64,000 bases of DNA from Gemmatimonadota bacterium. GTDB taxonomy: Bacteria; Gemmatimonadota; Gemmatimonadetes; Palauibacterales; KS3-K002. Positions 41,705 to 50,427 of the stretch are shown one piece after another. Numbering within the stretch: the first letter of the stretch is position 1; each line of letters opens with the position of its first letter. The notes beneath the pieces were generated by a model, which was given only the letters and a program-made list of their open reading frames with translations, had not been told where the DNA came from and ran no database searches. Location: assembly GCA_020344215.1 (NCBI GenBank), contig CP070815.1, positions 2,017,132 through 2,081,131 on the forward strand, written 5' to 3'. A program made the position numbers and the translations under genes.

Positions 41705-42832
41705 ATGATCAGATTCGAACTTGCAGAGACTGGCGCGCGCTCGGCGATCATGCGCGTCATCGGCATCGGGGGTGGCGGCAACAATGCCGTCGACCGAATG
41801 GTCGAGGAAGACCTGCCGGGCGTCGAGTTCGTCGCCGTCAATACCGATGCGCAGGCGCTGGGCGGCACGCGCGCTCCGGTAAAGGTCCAGATCGGCAAGA
41901 AGCTGACACGCGGCCTCGGGGCCGGCGCGCGCCCGGAGATTGGCCGGCAGGCCATCGAGGAGAACAAGGACGACATCGTCCACGTACTGCGCGGGTCGGA
42001 CCTCGTGTTCGTGACGGCGGGACTGGGCGGCGGCACCGGAACCGGCGCCGCGCCCATCGTTGGCCAATTGGCCCGTGAGCTTGGCGCGCTCAGCATCGCG
42101 ATCGTGACCAAGCCGTTCGAATTCGAGGGCAAGAAGCGGATGCATCAGGCGGAGATCGGGCTGGCCGAGGTCCGCAAGGCCGTAGACACGGTGATCGTTG
42201 TCCCGAACCAGCGACTCCTTTCGGTCGTCGGCAAGGGCACGAGCTTCCGAGAGGCGCTGAAGAAGGCGGACGAGGTGCTTCTGCAAGCGACGCGCGGGAT
42301 CTCGGACCTGATCAGCGTCACCGGCGATGTGAACGTCGACTTCGCCGACGTCCGCACGGTCATGGCTAATCGCGGGCCGGCGCTGATGGGCACCGGCCGC
42401 GCGCAAGGCGACAACCGGGCTCAGGAGGCCGCGCAGGAAGCGATCTCGTCGCCGCTACTCGACGACATCTCGATCCACGGTGCGAAGGCCGTGCTGCTCA
42501 ACATCACGGGCGGCAGTGACCTGACGATCGACGAGGTACACACAGTAAGTACGATCATCGGGGAAGCGTGCGGCGACGAGGCCGAGATTATCTTCGGCAC
42601 CGTACACGACCCCACCTTGGAGAACGAGATTCGGGTAACGGTCATCGCCACCGGATTCCAGCCGGCCGAGAGGGAGACCGCGCCCACGGGCGCTAGGCCG
42701 AACTTTGGGGCCCGTAAGGTGGTAAAAAAGGAAGTGCGCCTGCCGGCGGCCGAGCGGAGTTCCGTCCCCCTCGAGTTCGCCGACCCACGGGAGCTGGAAA
42801 TCCCGACGTTCATTAGGCGTCAGATGGACTGA
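41705..42832 (+). CDS. ftsZ: FtsZ tubulin-like division GTPase
   Basis: 375 residues. IGIGGGGNNAVDRM, the tubulin signature GLGGGTGTGAAP, and a T7-loop region (VNVDFADVR). The conserved C-terminal peptide LEIPTFIRRQ, which docks to FtsA, ends the protein. GGGAGGGG (41691-41698) is too close to the ATG at 41699 but at 6-8 nt from ATG 41705, so the latter is chosen. A 53-bp gap separates it from ftsA, the widest since rsmH, and holds a GTTGAAC tandem pair (41675-41688). Confidence 0.96.
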   Translation: MIRFELAETGARSAIMRVIGIGGGGNNAVDRMVEEDLPGVEFVAVNTDAQALGGTRAPVKVQIGKKLTRGLGAGARPEIGRQAIEENKDDIVHVLRGSDLVFVTAGLGGGTGTGAAPIVGQLARELGALSIAIVTKPFEFEGKKRMHQAEIGLAEVRKAVDTVIVVPNQRLLSVVGKGTSFREALKKADEVLLQATRGISDLISVTGDVNVDFADVRTVMANRGPALMGTGRAQGDNRAQEAAQEAISSPLLDDISIHGAKAVLLNITGGSDLTIDEVHTVSTIIGEACGDEAEIIFGTVHDPTLENEIRVTVIATGFQPAERETAPTGARPNFGARKVVKKEVRLPAAERSSVPLEFADPRELEIPTFIRRQMD

Positions 42833-42903
42833 GACTAGGGAGCCGTGCCAGGTGAGCCAGGAGCGAACCATGCCAGAAGTGTCATCCCCTCCCCGTTCGA
42901 GCG

Positions 42904-44151
42904 ATGGGTAGAGGGCTGCTTATCTTCGCGTTTCTGGTCACGGGTGGCCTGACCCTCATTCTGGGGCGTCCTGCCAGCTCGCAGCGGCGGCTTCCCGCGC
43001 TCGAACCTGTCGTAGTATCCGCCGAGGAAGCCGAATCGCTGGTCAGGGCGGACACGCTTCGGCGTGGCGAGGTTCTGGCTCAAGTCCTGGCACGGCACTC
43101 ACTCGACCGCGCCGACGTCGCGGAGATCGTCGAGGCGCTCAGCAGGTTCGCGAACCCGCGGAGGCTCAGACCCGGCCTGGCGGTCCATTCCCAGTGGACG
43201 GCTTGGGATAGTCTCATCCACCTCACTGTACAAGTCGATCCCGACCACGTGGTGCACCTTGTCCGAGACCCGCTGGGCTGGGCGGCGGAATGGAACGAAC
43301 TGGACGTTCGGGTCGACACGTTGGTGCTCAGCGGCAGGATCGACAGCAACCTCTACAACTCGGTAATGGCGCTGCCGACACCGTCGCTCGGCGCCCAGGA
43401 GCGCATCGAGCGCGTCATGTGGGGGATATACCGCCCGTTCCAGTGGGCGATCGACTTCGGTATCGATCTCCGCAGAGGGGACAACTATCGCACGGTGTAC
43501 GAGCGACACGTGCGCCCCGACGGGTCGGTCCGAGAGGCACGGGTGCTCGCTGCCGAGTTCACCAACCGGGGCAGGACACACCAGGCGTTCTGGCTGGAAT
43601 CGCGCGGCGAGTACTTCGACGAGAACGGCCAGTCGATGAAGATGGTCTTCCTCAAAGCGCCCGTCGACTTCAGGCGCATCTCGTCCCGCTTCACCAGGCG
43701 GCGTTACCACCCGGCGCTGGGGACCTATCGCGCGCATCTGGGGACCGACTACGCCGCCGATACGGGCACGCGTGTTTACTCGACGGCCGATGGCAGCGTC
43801 ACGCGTGCCGGCTGGTGGGGTGGCTATGGCCAGATCGTTGAGGTACGGCACGTCAACGGCTACAACACGCGCTACGCCCACTTGAGCTTCATCGCCAAGG
43901 GGATACGGAGAGGTGTACGTGTCAGCCAGGGTCAACTGATCGGCAACGTCGGGTCGACCGGTCTGGCCACCGGCCCGCACCTGCACTACGAGATGCTACG
44001 CAATGGACGGGCCATCAATCACCGTGACGTCAACCTACCTTCCGGCGTACCTGTCTCCGATAGCCAGATGCCGGAGTTCCGCCGGATCCGCCAGAAGCTG
44101 CTCAGGCTGATGAACGGTGTTTCCGAGCCTGCTCTCATCCTGGCGGAGTAG
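42904..44151 (+). CDS. Secreted M23 (LytM) metallopeptidase
   Basis: 415 residues. N-terminal signal or anchor segment (LLIFAFLVTGGLTLILG), then an OapA/LysM-like domain (RRGEVLAQVLARHSLDRADVAEI, about 55-110). The C-terminal M23 zinc domain has His278 and Asp282 (HLGTDYA) and His359-x-His361 (PHLHYEM), so all ligands are present and it should be catalytic. It would cleave peptide cross-links at the septum. 71 bp after ftsZ, so probably the last gene of the dcw transcript. Confidence 0.9.
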   Translation: MGRGLLIFAFLVTGGLTLILGRPASSQRRLPALEPVVVSAEEAESLVRADTLRRGEVLAQVLARHSLDRADVAEIVEALSRFANPRRLRPGLAVHSQWTAWDSLIHLTVQVDPDHVVHLVRDPLGWAAEWNELDVRVDTLVLSGRIDSNLYNSVMALPTPSLGAQERIERVMWGIYRPFQWAIDFGIDLRRGDNYRTVYERHVRPDGSVREARVLAAEFTNRGRTHQAFWLESRGEYFDENGQSMKMVFLKAPVDFRRISSRFTRRRYHPALGTYRAHLGTDYAADTGTRVYSTADGSVTRAGWWGGYGQIVEVRHVNGYNTRYAHLSFIAKGIRRGVRVSQGQLIGNVGSTGLATGPHLHYEMLRNGRAINHRDVNLPSGVPVSDSQMPEFRRIRQKLLRLMNGVSEPALILAE

Positions 44152-44382
44152 CGCTAGATCTCAGAGCGACCCACTGACGCTTTGCCGACACGGTCCACCC
44201 GCCAGCTTGCGCTAGATAGCGGCCCCATTCATCCTCAGTGCGTGATCATTCGATCGGTCCTGGATCAGATGTGCCGTGAGCCCAGCTAGGTGGTTCCTCT
44301 TGCTCGCCCGGTGCCGGTGTCCTTTTCATGCTGAGTGGGCGATGCGGCGCCTCGTCGGACTGCGCTAGCGGGGATCGACACG
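44152..44382. other. Non-coding gap before recG
   Basis: 231 bp between the M23 peptidase stop and the preferred recG start. The recG frame stays open from 44335 but is not conserved-looking. No clear promoter, terminator or RNA seen. Confidence 0.5.
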
Positions 44383-46464
44383 ATGAGTGCCGCTAGGCTC
44401 CTCGATCGGTCCGTTCAGTACCTCAAGGGCGTCGGCCCGCGCAGGGCTGAAGCACTGGCGAAGCTCGGTATCCGAACGGCGCGTGACCTGCTACGGCACG
44501 GCCCACACCGCTACGAGGATGCCACGACGGTAACGCCGATTGCCAAACTCGCGCCGGGCATGGACGTCACGGCGGTCGGCGAGGTCGTCTCGAAAGGCGT
44601 CGTACCGACACGCCGTGGCCTTCGCTTCTTCCAAGCGGTGATCAGGGACTCGACAGGTCTCATCGAATGCTCATGGCCCGGCCAGCCCTTCCTTGACCGG
44701 ACAATAAGGAAAGGCGACACCCTGCTGGTCTCCGGACCCGTTCGCTTCTTCCACGGCCGCCAGATCCAGCCGCGCGAGTTCACCGTCCTGGCCCGCGCCG
44801 GCGAGCCGGCCGAGGAAGAGGGCACGGTCTTCCCCGTCTATCCGGCGACAGCCGGCCTCACGCATCGTCAGATCCGCCGCATAGTACGGCAAAACCTGGA
44901 CGCGCTGCTCGCTGCCGTCGAGGACGAGGGTGACATCGTACCGGACGAGATTCGTCACAGCTTCGAGCTCGTAGACCTGCGCGCTGCTCTCGACTGGCTG
45001 CATCGGCCGCCGACAATCCCCCACGCCGAACTGGCGCGCCGCCGCCTCGCCTTCGACGAGCTCTTCGTGCTCCAGGTCCTCTACGCGCGCGCCCGCTACG
45101 AGAACCGCGAGAAACGTGACGGCCTGGCGTTCCAGCGGCATAACACTCTGGTGCGCCCCTTCGCCGATTCGCTTTCATTCGAACTTACCAACGCACAGAA
45201 AAAGGTCCTGTCGGAGATATCAAACGACATGGCGCAGGCGCGCCCGATGAACCGGTTGCTGCAGGGCGATGTGGGAAGCGGGAAGACAGTCGTGGCGCTG
45301 TTCGCGATGCTTCGCGCAGCGGAGAACGGCTACCAGGCGGCGCTCATGGCTCCCACGGAGCTCCTGGCCGAGCAGCACCACAATACGGTGACGGCGATGG
45401 TCGGCGATCTTCCGATCGAGCTCGTGCTGCTGCGGGGTGGACTGCGGTCAGCGGAGCGCAGGGAGGCGCTCGAGCGTATCGCCTCCGGCGACGCGCAGCT
45501 CGTTGTCGGCACCCACGCGCTGATTCAAGAAGGCGTCGAGTTCAAGTGTCTGGGCCTGGCCGTGATCGATGAGCAACATCGCTTCGGCGTGCATCAGCGA
45601 ATGCAGCTCCGGCGGGCCGGCGCCGAACCCGACGTCCTCGTGATGTCGGCGACGCCGATTCCGCGCTCGCTCGCGCTGACGTTCTACGGCGATCTCGATG
45701 TCTCCGTGCTCGACGAACTGCCGCCGGGCCGTCAGCCTGTGAAGACGGTGCTGCGCGGCGAGTCGGCGAGGTCGCGCGTCTTCGAGTTCGTGCGTACGGA
45801 AGTCGAGGCAGGCCGCCAGGCCTACGTCGTCTACCCGGTGATCGAGGAATCGGAAGCTCTGGACGTGCGCTCGGCTACCGAGGCCTTCGAACACCTGTCC
45901 AACGAGGTGCTGGCGGAGCTGAGAGTGGCGCTCATTCACGGGCGGATGCCCGGAGATGAGAAGGACCAGACGATGCGGCGCTTCGTCGCCGGTGAGATCG
46001 ACCTACTCGTCTCGACGACCGTGATCGAGGTTGGAATCGATGTGCCGAATGCCAGCGTGATGGTTGTGGAAGGTGCAGAACGCTTCGGCCTCTCGCAACT
46101 GCATCAGTTGCGCGGGCGCGTAGGACGCGGAGCTGATCAGAGCTATTGCATCGTCATCCATGGCGGCAGGGAACCGCCCGAACGCCTCGCTATCTTCGCC
46201 GCCACCAACGACGGCTTCGAGATCGCCCGCGCCGATCTGCGCCTCCGAGGTTACGGCGATTTCTTCGGCGCCCGTCAGCACGGGCTGCCCGAATTCGCCT
46301 TCGCGGATCTCGAGCGCGACGAGCCGCTCCTCCACGCCGCCCGTGATACCGCCGCCGCGATAATCGCCGCCGACCCACTGTTGGAGCGGCGCGAGCACCA
46401 GGCCTTGGCCCATGCGCTGCGGACCGAGTATCGCGAGCGGCTCCAGCTGTTCGATGTGGGTTGA
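44383..46464 (+). CDS. recG: ATP-dependent DNA helicase RecG
   Basis: 693 residues, the usual RecG size. An N-terminal wedge/OB domain ([26 protein letters not shown]) precedes helicase motifs: [14 protein letters not shown] (I), [11 protein letters not shown] (Ia), [13 protein letters not shown] (II), [14 protein letters not shown] (III), [12 protein letters not shown] and QLRGRVGRG (VI). It remodels stalled replication forks. ATG 44383 is preceded by GGGGA and gives the family length. Confidence 0.96.
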   Translation: MSAARLLDRSVQYLKGVGPRRAEALAKLGIRTARDLLRHGPHRYEDATTVTPIAKLAPGMDVTAVGEVVSKGVVPTRRGLRFFQAVIRDSTGLIECSWPGQPFLDRTIRKGDTLLVSGPVRFFHGRQIQPREFTVLARAGEPAEEEGTVFPVYPATAGLTHRQIRRIVRQNLDALLAAVEDEGDIVPDEIRHSFELVDLRAALDWLHRPPTIPHAELARRRLAFDELFVLQVLYARARYENREKRDGLAFQRHNTLVRPFADSLSFELTNAQKKVLSEISNDMAQARPMNRLLQGDVGSGKTVVALFAMLRAAENGYQAALMAPTELLAEQHHNTVTAMVGDLPIELVLLRGGLRSAERREALERIASGDAQLVVGTHALIQEGVEFKCLGLAVIDEQHRFGVHQRMQLRRAGAEPDVLVMSATPIPRSLALTFYGDLDVSVLDELPPGRQPVKTVLRGESARSRVFEFVRTEVEAGRQAYVVYPVIEESEALDVRSATEAFEHLSNEVLAELRVALIHGRMPGDEKDQTMRRFVAGEIDLLVSTTVIEVGIDVPNASVMVVEGAERFGLSQLHQLRGRVGRGADQSYCIVIHGGREPPERLAIFAATNDGFEIARADLRLRGYGDFFGARQHGLPEFAFADLERDEPLLHAARDTAAAIIAADPLLERREHQALAHALRTEYRERLQLFDVG

Positions 46465-46627
46465 TGGCGTGTGATATAAGTAGTTGCACAGCAGATAGTT
46501 AGGGCTGTTAGCTGAAGTAACATCTGGGAAAGGGAAACGCGCCAGCCGGATGCCCGGAAAGCTCCGGTCCGCCGGTCGCCGGCGCTGGCGGGACGAGTTT
46601 GACACCCACTCGGGCCGCGTCTAATTT

Positions 46628-46662
46628 CGGCGGCCGAGCGGTCGCGATGGGCGCGGCCGCCG
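46628..46662 (+). repeat. GC-rich 9-bp hairpin upstream of asnS
   Basis: CGGCGGCCG (46628-46636) pairs perfectly with CGGCCGCCG (46654-46662) across a 17-nt loop, ending 27 bp before the asnS ATG. The recG-asnS gap (46465-46689) otherwise shows no gene; a second imperfect hairpin lies near 46569-46594. It may be recG transcript end or asnS leader structure. Confidence 0.45.
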
Positions 46663-46689
46663 GTTCAGGCGTATCGCAGACAACGATCG

Positions 46690-47994
46690 ATGGCTAGAGA
46701 CGTTACTATCGGTGAGTTGGCCGCCCACGTGGGCGACGAGGTGACGATTCGCGGCTGGCTGCATAACCTGCGCTCGAGCGGGAAGGTCGCGTTCCTCATC
46801 GTACGCGATGGAATGGGGCAGGTGCAGGGGGTGGTGAGCGCGGGCGATGTGTCGGCGGAGGTCTGGGCCGGGCTGGAGTCGCTCGCTTACGAGGCGAGTC
46901 TGAAAATTACCGGTACCGTGCGGGAGGACGAGCGAGCGCCGGGAGGTTACGAGCTTTCGCTGAGCGACGTCGAGCTCTTGGGTCCGTCGGCGGGGGACTA
47001 CCCGATCCAGCTGAAGGAGCATGGCGTCGACTTTCTGCTCGAGCATCGCCACCTGTGGCTGAGGTCGCCGAAGCAGGTGGCGATCATGCGAGTGCGGGAC
47101 GAAGTCGTGAAGGCGATTCGCGACTTTCTCTACGAGCGCGGCTTCGTGAACGTCGACACGCCGATCCTCACCGGTGCCATCGGTGAGTCGGCCGGGACGC
47201 TGTTCGAGACCGAGTACTTCGATCTGGGGAGCGCCTACCTGGCCCAGACCGGGCAACTTTACAACGAGGCGACGGCAGCGGCGCTTGGTCGCGTCTATTG
47301 CTTCGGGCCGACGTTCCGGGCCGAGAAGTCGAAGACGCGACGCCATCTCACCGAGTTCTGGATGCTCGAGCCGGAGGTCGCCTGGTGCGATAGCGAGTGC
47401 AATATGCGACTCCAGGAGGACCTGGTCTGTTACATCGTTGGCATGGTGGTGGAGCGGTGTCGCAACCTGCTGGAGGATGCGCTTGAGCGTGACATCTCGA
47501 AGCTGGAGGCGGTTCAGTCGCCGTTCCCGCGACTTTCTTATTCCGAGTCGATCGAAAGACTCCAGTCGCTCGGCTCCTCGATCCAGTGGGGTGAAGATCT
47601 GGGCGCCGAGGATGAGACGCTGGTCGCGCAGGACTATGACCGGCCGGTCTTCGTCTACAACTACCCCAAGACGGCCAAGGCCTTCTATATGAAGGAGAAC
47701 CCGGAGGACCCGCGAACCGTGCTCTGCGATGACTTGATCGCGCCGGAGGGCTACGGCGAGATCATCGGGGGCAGCCAGCGCGAGGACGACTACGACAGAC
47801 TGCTGGCGCGGATCCGCGAGGAGGGTCTACCTGAGGAGTCGTATGGCTGGTATTTGGATCTGCGGCGCTACGGCACCTACACGCACAGTGGGTTTGGGCT
47901 CGGCCTGGAGCGCACGGTGGCCTGGATCTGCGGGGTACCTCATATCCGAGAGTGTATCGCGTTTCCCAGGACGTTGAATAGGCTGTATCCGTAG
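46690..47994 (+). CDS. asnS: Asparaginyl-tRNA synthetase
   Basis: 434 residues, class IIb. OB-fold anticodon domain (VTIRGWLHNLRSSGKVAFLIVRD), then class II motif 1 (RDFLYERGFVNVDTPIL), motif 2 (FRAEKSKTRRHLTEFWMLE) and motif 3 (GFGLGLERTVAWICG). The PETTKAFYMK-like segment YPKTAKAFYMKENP and the lack of the long AspRS insertion point to AsnRS rather than AspRS. Hairpin just upstream; a heptamer repeat follows the stop. Confidence 0.93.
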   Translation: MARDVTIGELAAHVGDEVTIRGWLHNLRSSGKVAFLIVRDGMGQVQGVVSAGDVSAEVWAGLESLAYEASLKITGTVREDERAPGGYELSLSDVELLGPSAGDYPIQLKEHGVDFLLEHRHLWLRSPKQVAIMRVRDEVVKAIRDFLYERGFVNVDTPILTGAIGESAGTLFETEYFDLGSAYLAQTGQLYNEATAAALGRVYCFGPTFRAEKSKTRRHLTEFWMLEPEVAWCDSECNMRLQEDLVCYIVGMVVERCRNLLEDALERDISKLEAVQSPFPRLSYSESIERLQSLGSSIQWGEDLGAEDETLVAQDYDRPVFVYNYPKTAKAFYMKENPEDPRTVLCDDLIAPEGYGEIIGGSQREDDYDRLLARIREEGLPEESYGWYLDLRRYGTYTHSGFGLGLERTVAWICGVPHIRECIAFPRTLNRLYP

Positions 47995-47996
47995 CC

Positions 47997-48052
47997 GATC
48001 ACTGATCACTGATTACCGATCACTGATCACCGATTACCCTTCACCGATCACT
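47997..48052. repeat. Eight-copy 7-bp tandem repeat (GATCACT-like)
   Basis: Eight consecutive heptamers fit GAT(C/T)AC(T/C), with one divergent unit (CTTCACC): GATCACT, GATCACT, GATTACC, GATCACT, GATCACC, GATTACC, CTTCACC, GATCACT. It fills the gap between the convergent asnS and mazG genes and runs into the last codons of mazG. Confidence 0.85.
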
Positions 48053-48841
48053 TCCCTTTATCTCATCCCAGATAGCATCCAGCTGCTCCAGCGTCGCTTC
48101 ACCGAGGACCAGGCCGCGCTCCTCCGCCACCTCTGCCATCCGCCTGAAGCGCTGCTCGAACTTGGCGTTGGCCAGGCGGAGCGCGGTGCCGGCGTGCAGA
48201 CCTGAAAGGCGGGCGACATTGACGCAGGCGAAGAGGAGGTCGCCGATCTCCTGCTCCAGGGCGTCGCGCTCGCCGCCCTGCAGGTGAGCCGCAACCTCTC
48301 CGACCTCCTCATCGATTTTGGCCAACGCGTCCTTAGCGTGCTCCCAATCGAAGCCGATGCCCGCAGCGCGGTCCTGCAGTCGCTGGGCGCGGGAGAGGGG
48401 GTCGAGGCGGCGCGCGAGCCCAGCGAAGACATCTTCGCTGCCACGCTCGTTGGCCTTCTCCGCCTCCCAGTGGGGACGCTCCTCAGCGTCGCCGTACAGG
48501 TGGGGGTGGCGGCGCCGCATCTTCTCCTCCAGCGTCCTGACGACGTCGCCGGCGTCGAAGGCGCCCCGCTCCTCGGACAAGACGATCTGGAAGGCGACAT
48601 TCAGCAACAGGTCGCCGAGCTCGCCCCGTAGCTTCTCGTCGGGAGCGCCGTCGATGATGTCCTCGGCCAGCTCTATCGACTCTTCCAGCAGGTAGGGTGT
48701 AAGGGAGATGGGCGTTTGGGCGGCGTCCCACGGGCAGCCGGCGCGCAGGAAGCGGACCAGGTGGAGGGCGCGATCGAGAACGCCCGGCTCGTCCGGGCCA
48801 CCGCCTTGTCGAAGTCCCTTTGTATCAGGCATTTCTTGCAT
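48041..48841 (-). CDS. mazG: MazG nucleoside triphosphate pyrophosphohydrolase
   Basis: 266 residues, two MazG domains. GCPWDAAQTPISLTPYLLEESIEL is the first helix pair with EExxE acidic metal ligands and GELGDLLLNVAFQI; the second half has KIDEEVGEV and EIGDLLFACVNVARL. MazG hydrolyses (d)NTPs or ppGpp to NMP and PPi. On the - strand, convergent with asnS and divergent from alr. ATG 48841 or 48832 are both possible; neither has a clear ribosome-binding site. The open frame that runs on to 50047 is an antisense shadow of alr. Confidence 0.92.
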   Translation of the reverse strand: MQEMPDTKGLRQGGGPDEPGVLDRALHLVRFLRAGCPWDAAQTPISLTPYLLEESIELAEDIIDGAPDEKLRGELGDLLLNVAFQIVLSEERGAFDAGDVVRTLEEKMRRRHPHLYGDAEERPHWEAEKANERGSEDVFAGLARRLDPLSRAQRLQDRAAGIGFDWEHAKDALAKIDEEVGEVAAHLQGGERDALEQEIGDLLFACVNVARLSGLHAGTALRLANAKFEQRFRRMAEVAEERGLVLGEATLEQLDAIWDEIKGSDR

Positions 48842-48864
48842 CCGTGATGGCGGCCGGATATACT
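48836..48864 (+). promoter_or_regulatory. Sigma70-type promoter of alr
   Basis: TTGCAT (48836-48841), 17-bp spacer, TATACT (48859-48864). It overlaps the mazG start. Transcription would begin ~10 bp before the alr ATG, leaving almost no leader. Confidence 0.55.
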
Positions 48865-48880
48865 CACGGCCGTAACTGCT

Positions 48881-50014
48881 ATGGCTACGCAAGACTTGTC
48901 CAGCACGCGCGCCTGGGTGGAAGTCGACCTGGGTGCGCTCGTAGCAAACTACGACAGCCTGCAAGAGCGGGCCAAGCCGCGGGTGGGCATGCTGCCGGTC
49001 GTCAAGGCAGACGCCTACGGTCTCGGCGTCTGCCCGGTCGTCCGGGCGCTGGAAGCCCGCGAGCCGTGGGGCTACGGCGTGGCTACCCTCTCCGAGGGGC
49101 TGGAGCTGCGGGAACGGGGGATTGACCGCCGTACGGTCCTCCTCTTCAATACGCCCGAGGAGCTCGACCTGGCTGCCGACGCGGCTCTGACCCCTGGGAT
49201 CGGTGATCTGGATGCTCTGGAGCGCTATCGGGCCAGCGCTAGGGCGGCCGGACGGCGGTTGCCCTTCCATCTTGAGATCGACACCGGGATCGGGCGCTGC
49301 GGCGTCCATCATGCTGCCGTGGCGGAGTGGCTGCCCAGGGTCCTCGAGGCCTGCGAGACGGACCTCGAGTGGGAGGGGACCTTTGCCCACTTCCACTCGG
49401 CGGACGCGGAGGACGAAACGCCGTCGCGGGAGCAATGGGAGCGTTTTCGGGCGTGCGTCAGCCAGTTTCCGGAGGGAGCCGGCGGCGTGCTCCACGCCGC
49501 GGCGAGTGTGGCGGCGACGCGCTGGCCGGAGTACGGGGCGGATCTCGTGCGTCCAGGTCTCTTCCTGTTCGGTGCGACGGCGGGTAACGAGGCGGTGCAG
49601 CCGCAGCCGGTGGCAACGGTGCGGGCCCGGGTGGCGACGGTGCGCGACGTGCCCGAGGGGTGGACGGCCAGCTACGGTGCCACGCACCGGGCGACGCGCC
49701 CATCGCGCTGGGCGACCCTCGCCATCGGCTACGCTGACGGGGTGCGGCGCGAGCTGTCGAACAACGGGTACGTCCTGTTTGGGGAAGAGAGTGCGCCGAT
49801 CATCGGTCGCGTGTGTATGGACGTCATAGTCGTAGACGTCACCGGCTTGGAGGGCATCGGGCCCGGCTCGGTGGCTACGGTGATCGGGGGCCCGCCCGAC
49901 TCGCCGACGAGCATACAGGCTGTGGCGGACCGCTGCGGCACCGTCACCTACGAGATCCTCACCGGGCTCTCGCCGCGCCTGCCGCGCCGATACGACGTCC
50001 GTGCGCCGAAGTAG
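48881..50014 (+). CDS. alr: Alanine racemase
   Basis: 377 residues, PLP-dependent. Lys42 in VVKADAYGLG holds the PLP; SYGATHRATRPS carries the second catalytic Tyr; IGYADGVRRELS and GRVCMDVIVVDVTG are family motifs. It supplies D-Ala for the MurF step. No ribosome-binding site precedes the ATG, in line with the very short leader predicted from the promoter. Confidence 0.95.
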   Translation: MATQDLSSTRAWVEVDLGALVANYDSLQERAKPRVGMLPVVKADAYGLGVCPVVRALEAREPWGYGVATLSEGLELRERGIDRRTVLLFNTPEELDLAADAALTPGIGDLDALERYRASARAAGRRLPFHLEIDTGIGRCGVHHAAVAEWLPRVLEACETDLEWEGTFAHFHSADAEDETPSREQWERFRACVSQFPEGAGGVLHAAASVAATRWPEYGADLVRPGLFLFGATAGNEAVQPQPVATVRARVATVRDVPEGWTASYGATHRATRPSRWATLAIGYADGVRRELSNNGYVLFGEESAPIIGRVCMDVIVVDVTGLEGIGPGSVATVIGGPPDSPTSIQAVADRCGTVTYEILTGLSPRLPRRYDVRAPK

Positions 50015-50059
50015 AGACCGCACGCAAAGGTGCTGTGGCACCCGCAATCCGAGACGAAG

Positions 50060-50422
50060 ATGACCGAAGAAGCACAGCAGAAAGTCGATTTCAATAGCCT
50101 GGTGGCAGGGCTGGCGGCTTCAGCCATAGCGGTCTTGAGCCAGGTTGAGGTGCTGCTCGACCCGTCGGCCCCTACGGCAGCGGGAGCAGCGGACGAGAGC
50201 CAAGCCAGGCCTCTGTCGACCGAGGAGGTGCGCAAGCGGGTCTCAGACGGCCTGACCGGCGCCCGACAGCTCATCGACACGCTGGCTGTTCTGGAGGAGA
50301 AGACGAAGGGGAACCTTACGGATGAGGAGCAGCAGCTCATGCAAACCGCGCTATCGGATCTGCGTATCCGTTTCGTGAGCCTGTCGAGCCGGCCGATCCC
50401 CGAGCGGGAGGAAGCAGGGTAG
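50060..50422 (+). CDS. DUF1844-family protein
   Basis: 120 residues, helical, acidic: VDFNSLVAGLAASAIAVLSQVE, then GARQLIDTLAVLEEKTKGNLT and QQLMQTALSDLRIRFVSL. This is the DUF1844 pattern, a small protein of unknown role seen in FCB bacteria and deltaproteobacteria. ATG 50060 follows a GACGAAG; the frame opens 30 bp earlier. 45 bp after alr. Confidence 0.8.
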   Translation: MTEEAQQKVDFNSLVAGLAASAIAVLSQVEVLLDPSAPTAAGAADESQARPLSTEEVRKRVSDGLTGARQLIDTLAVLEEKTKGNLTDEEQQLMQTALSDLRIRFVSLSSRPIPEREEAG

Positions 50423-50427
50423 GCCGA

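Noticed and set aside
47997..48052. The heptamer array as a CRISPR.
   Set aside because: Units are 7 bp without unique spacers and there are no cas genes.
48041..50047. A 668-codon open frame on the - strand covering mazG and alr.
   Set aside because: Only the part below 48841 shows MazG motifs; the rest is the antisense shadow of the well-supported alr gene.
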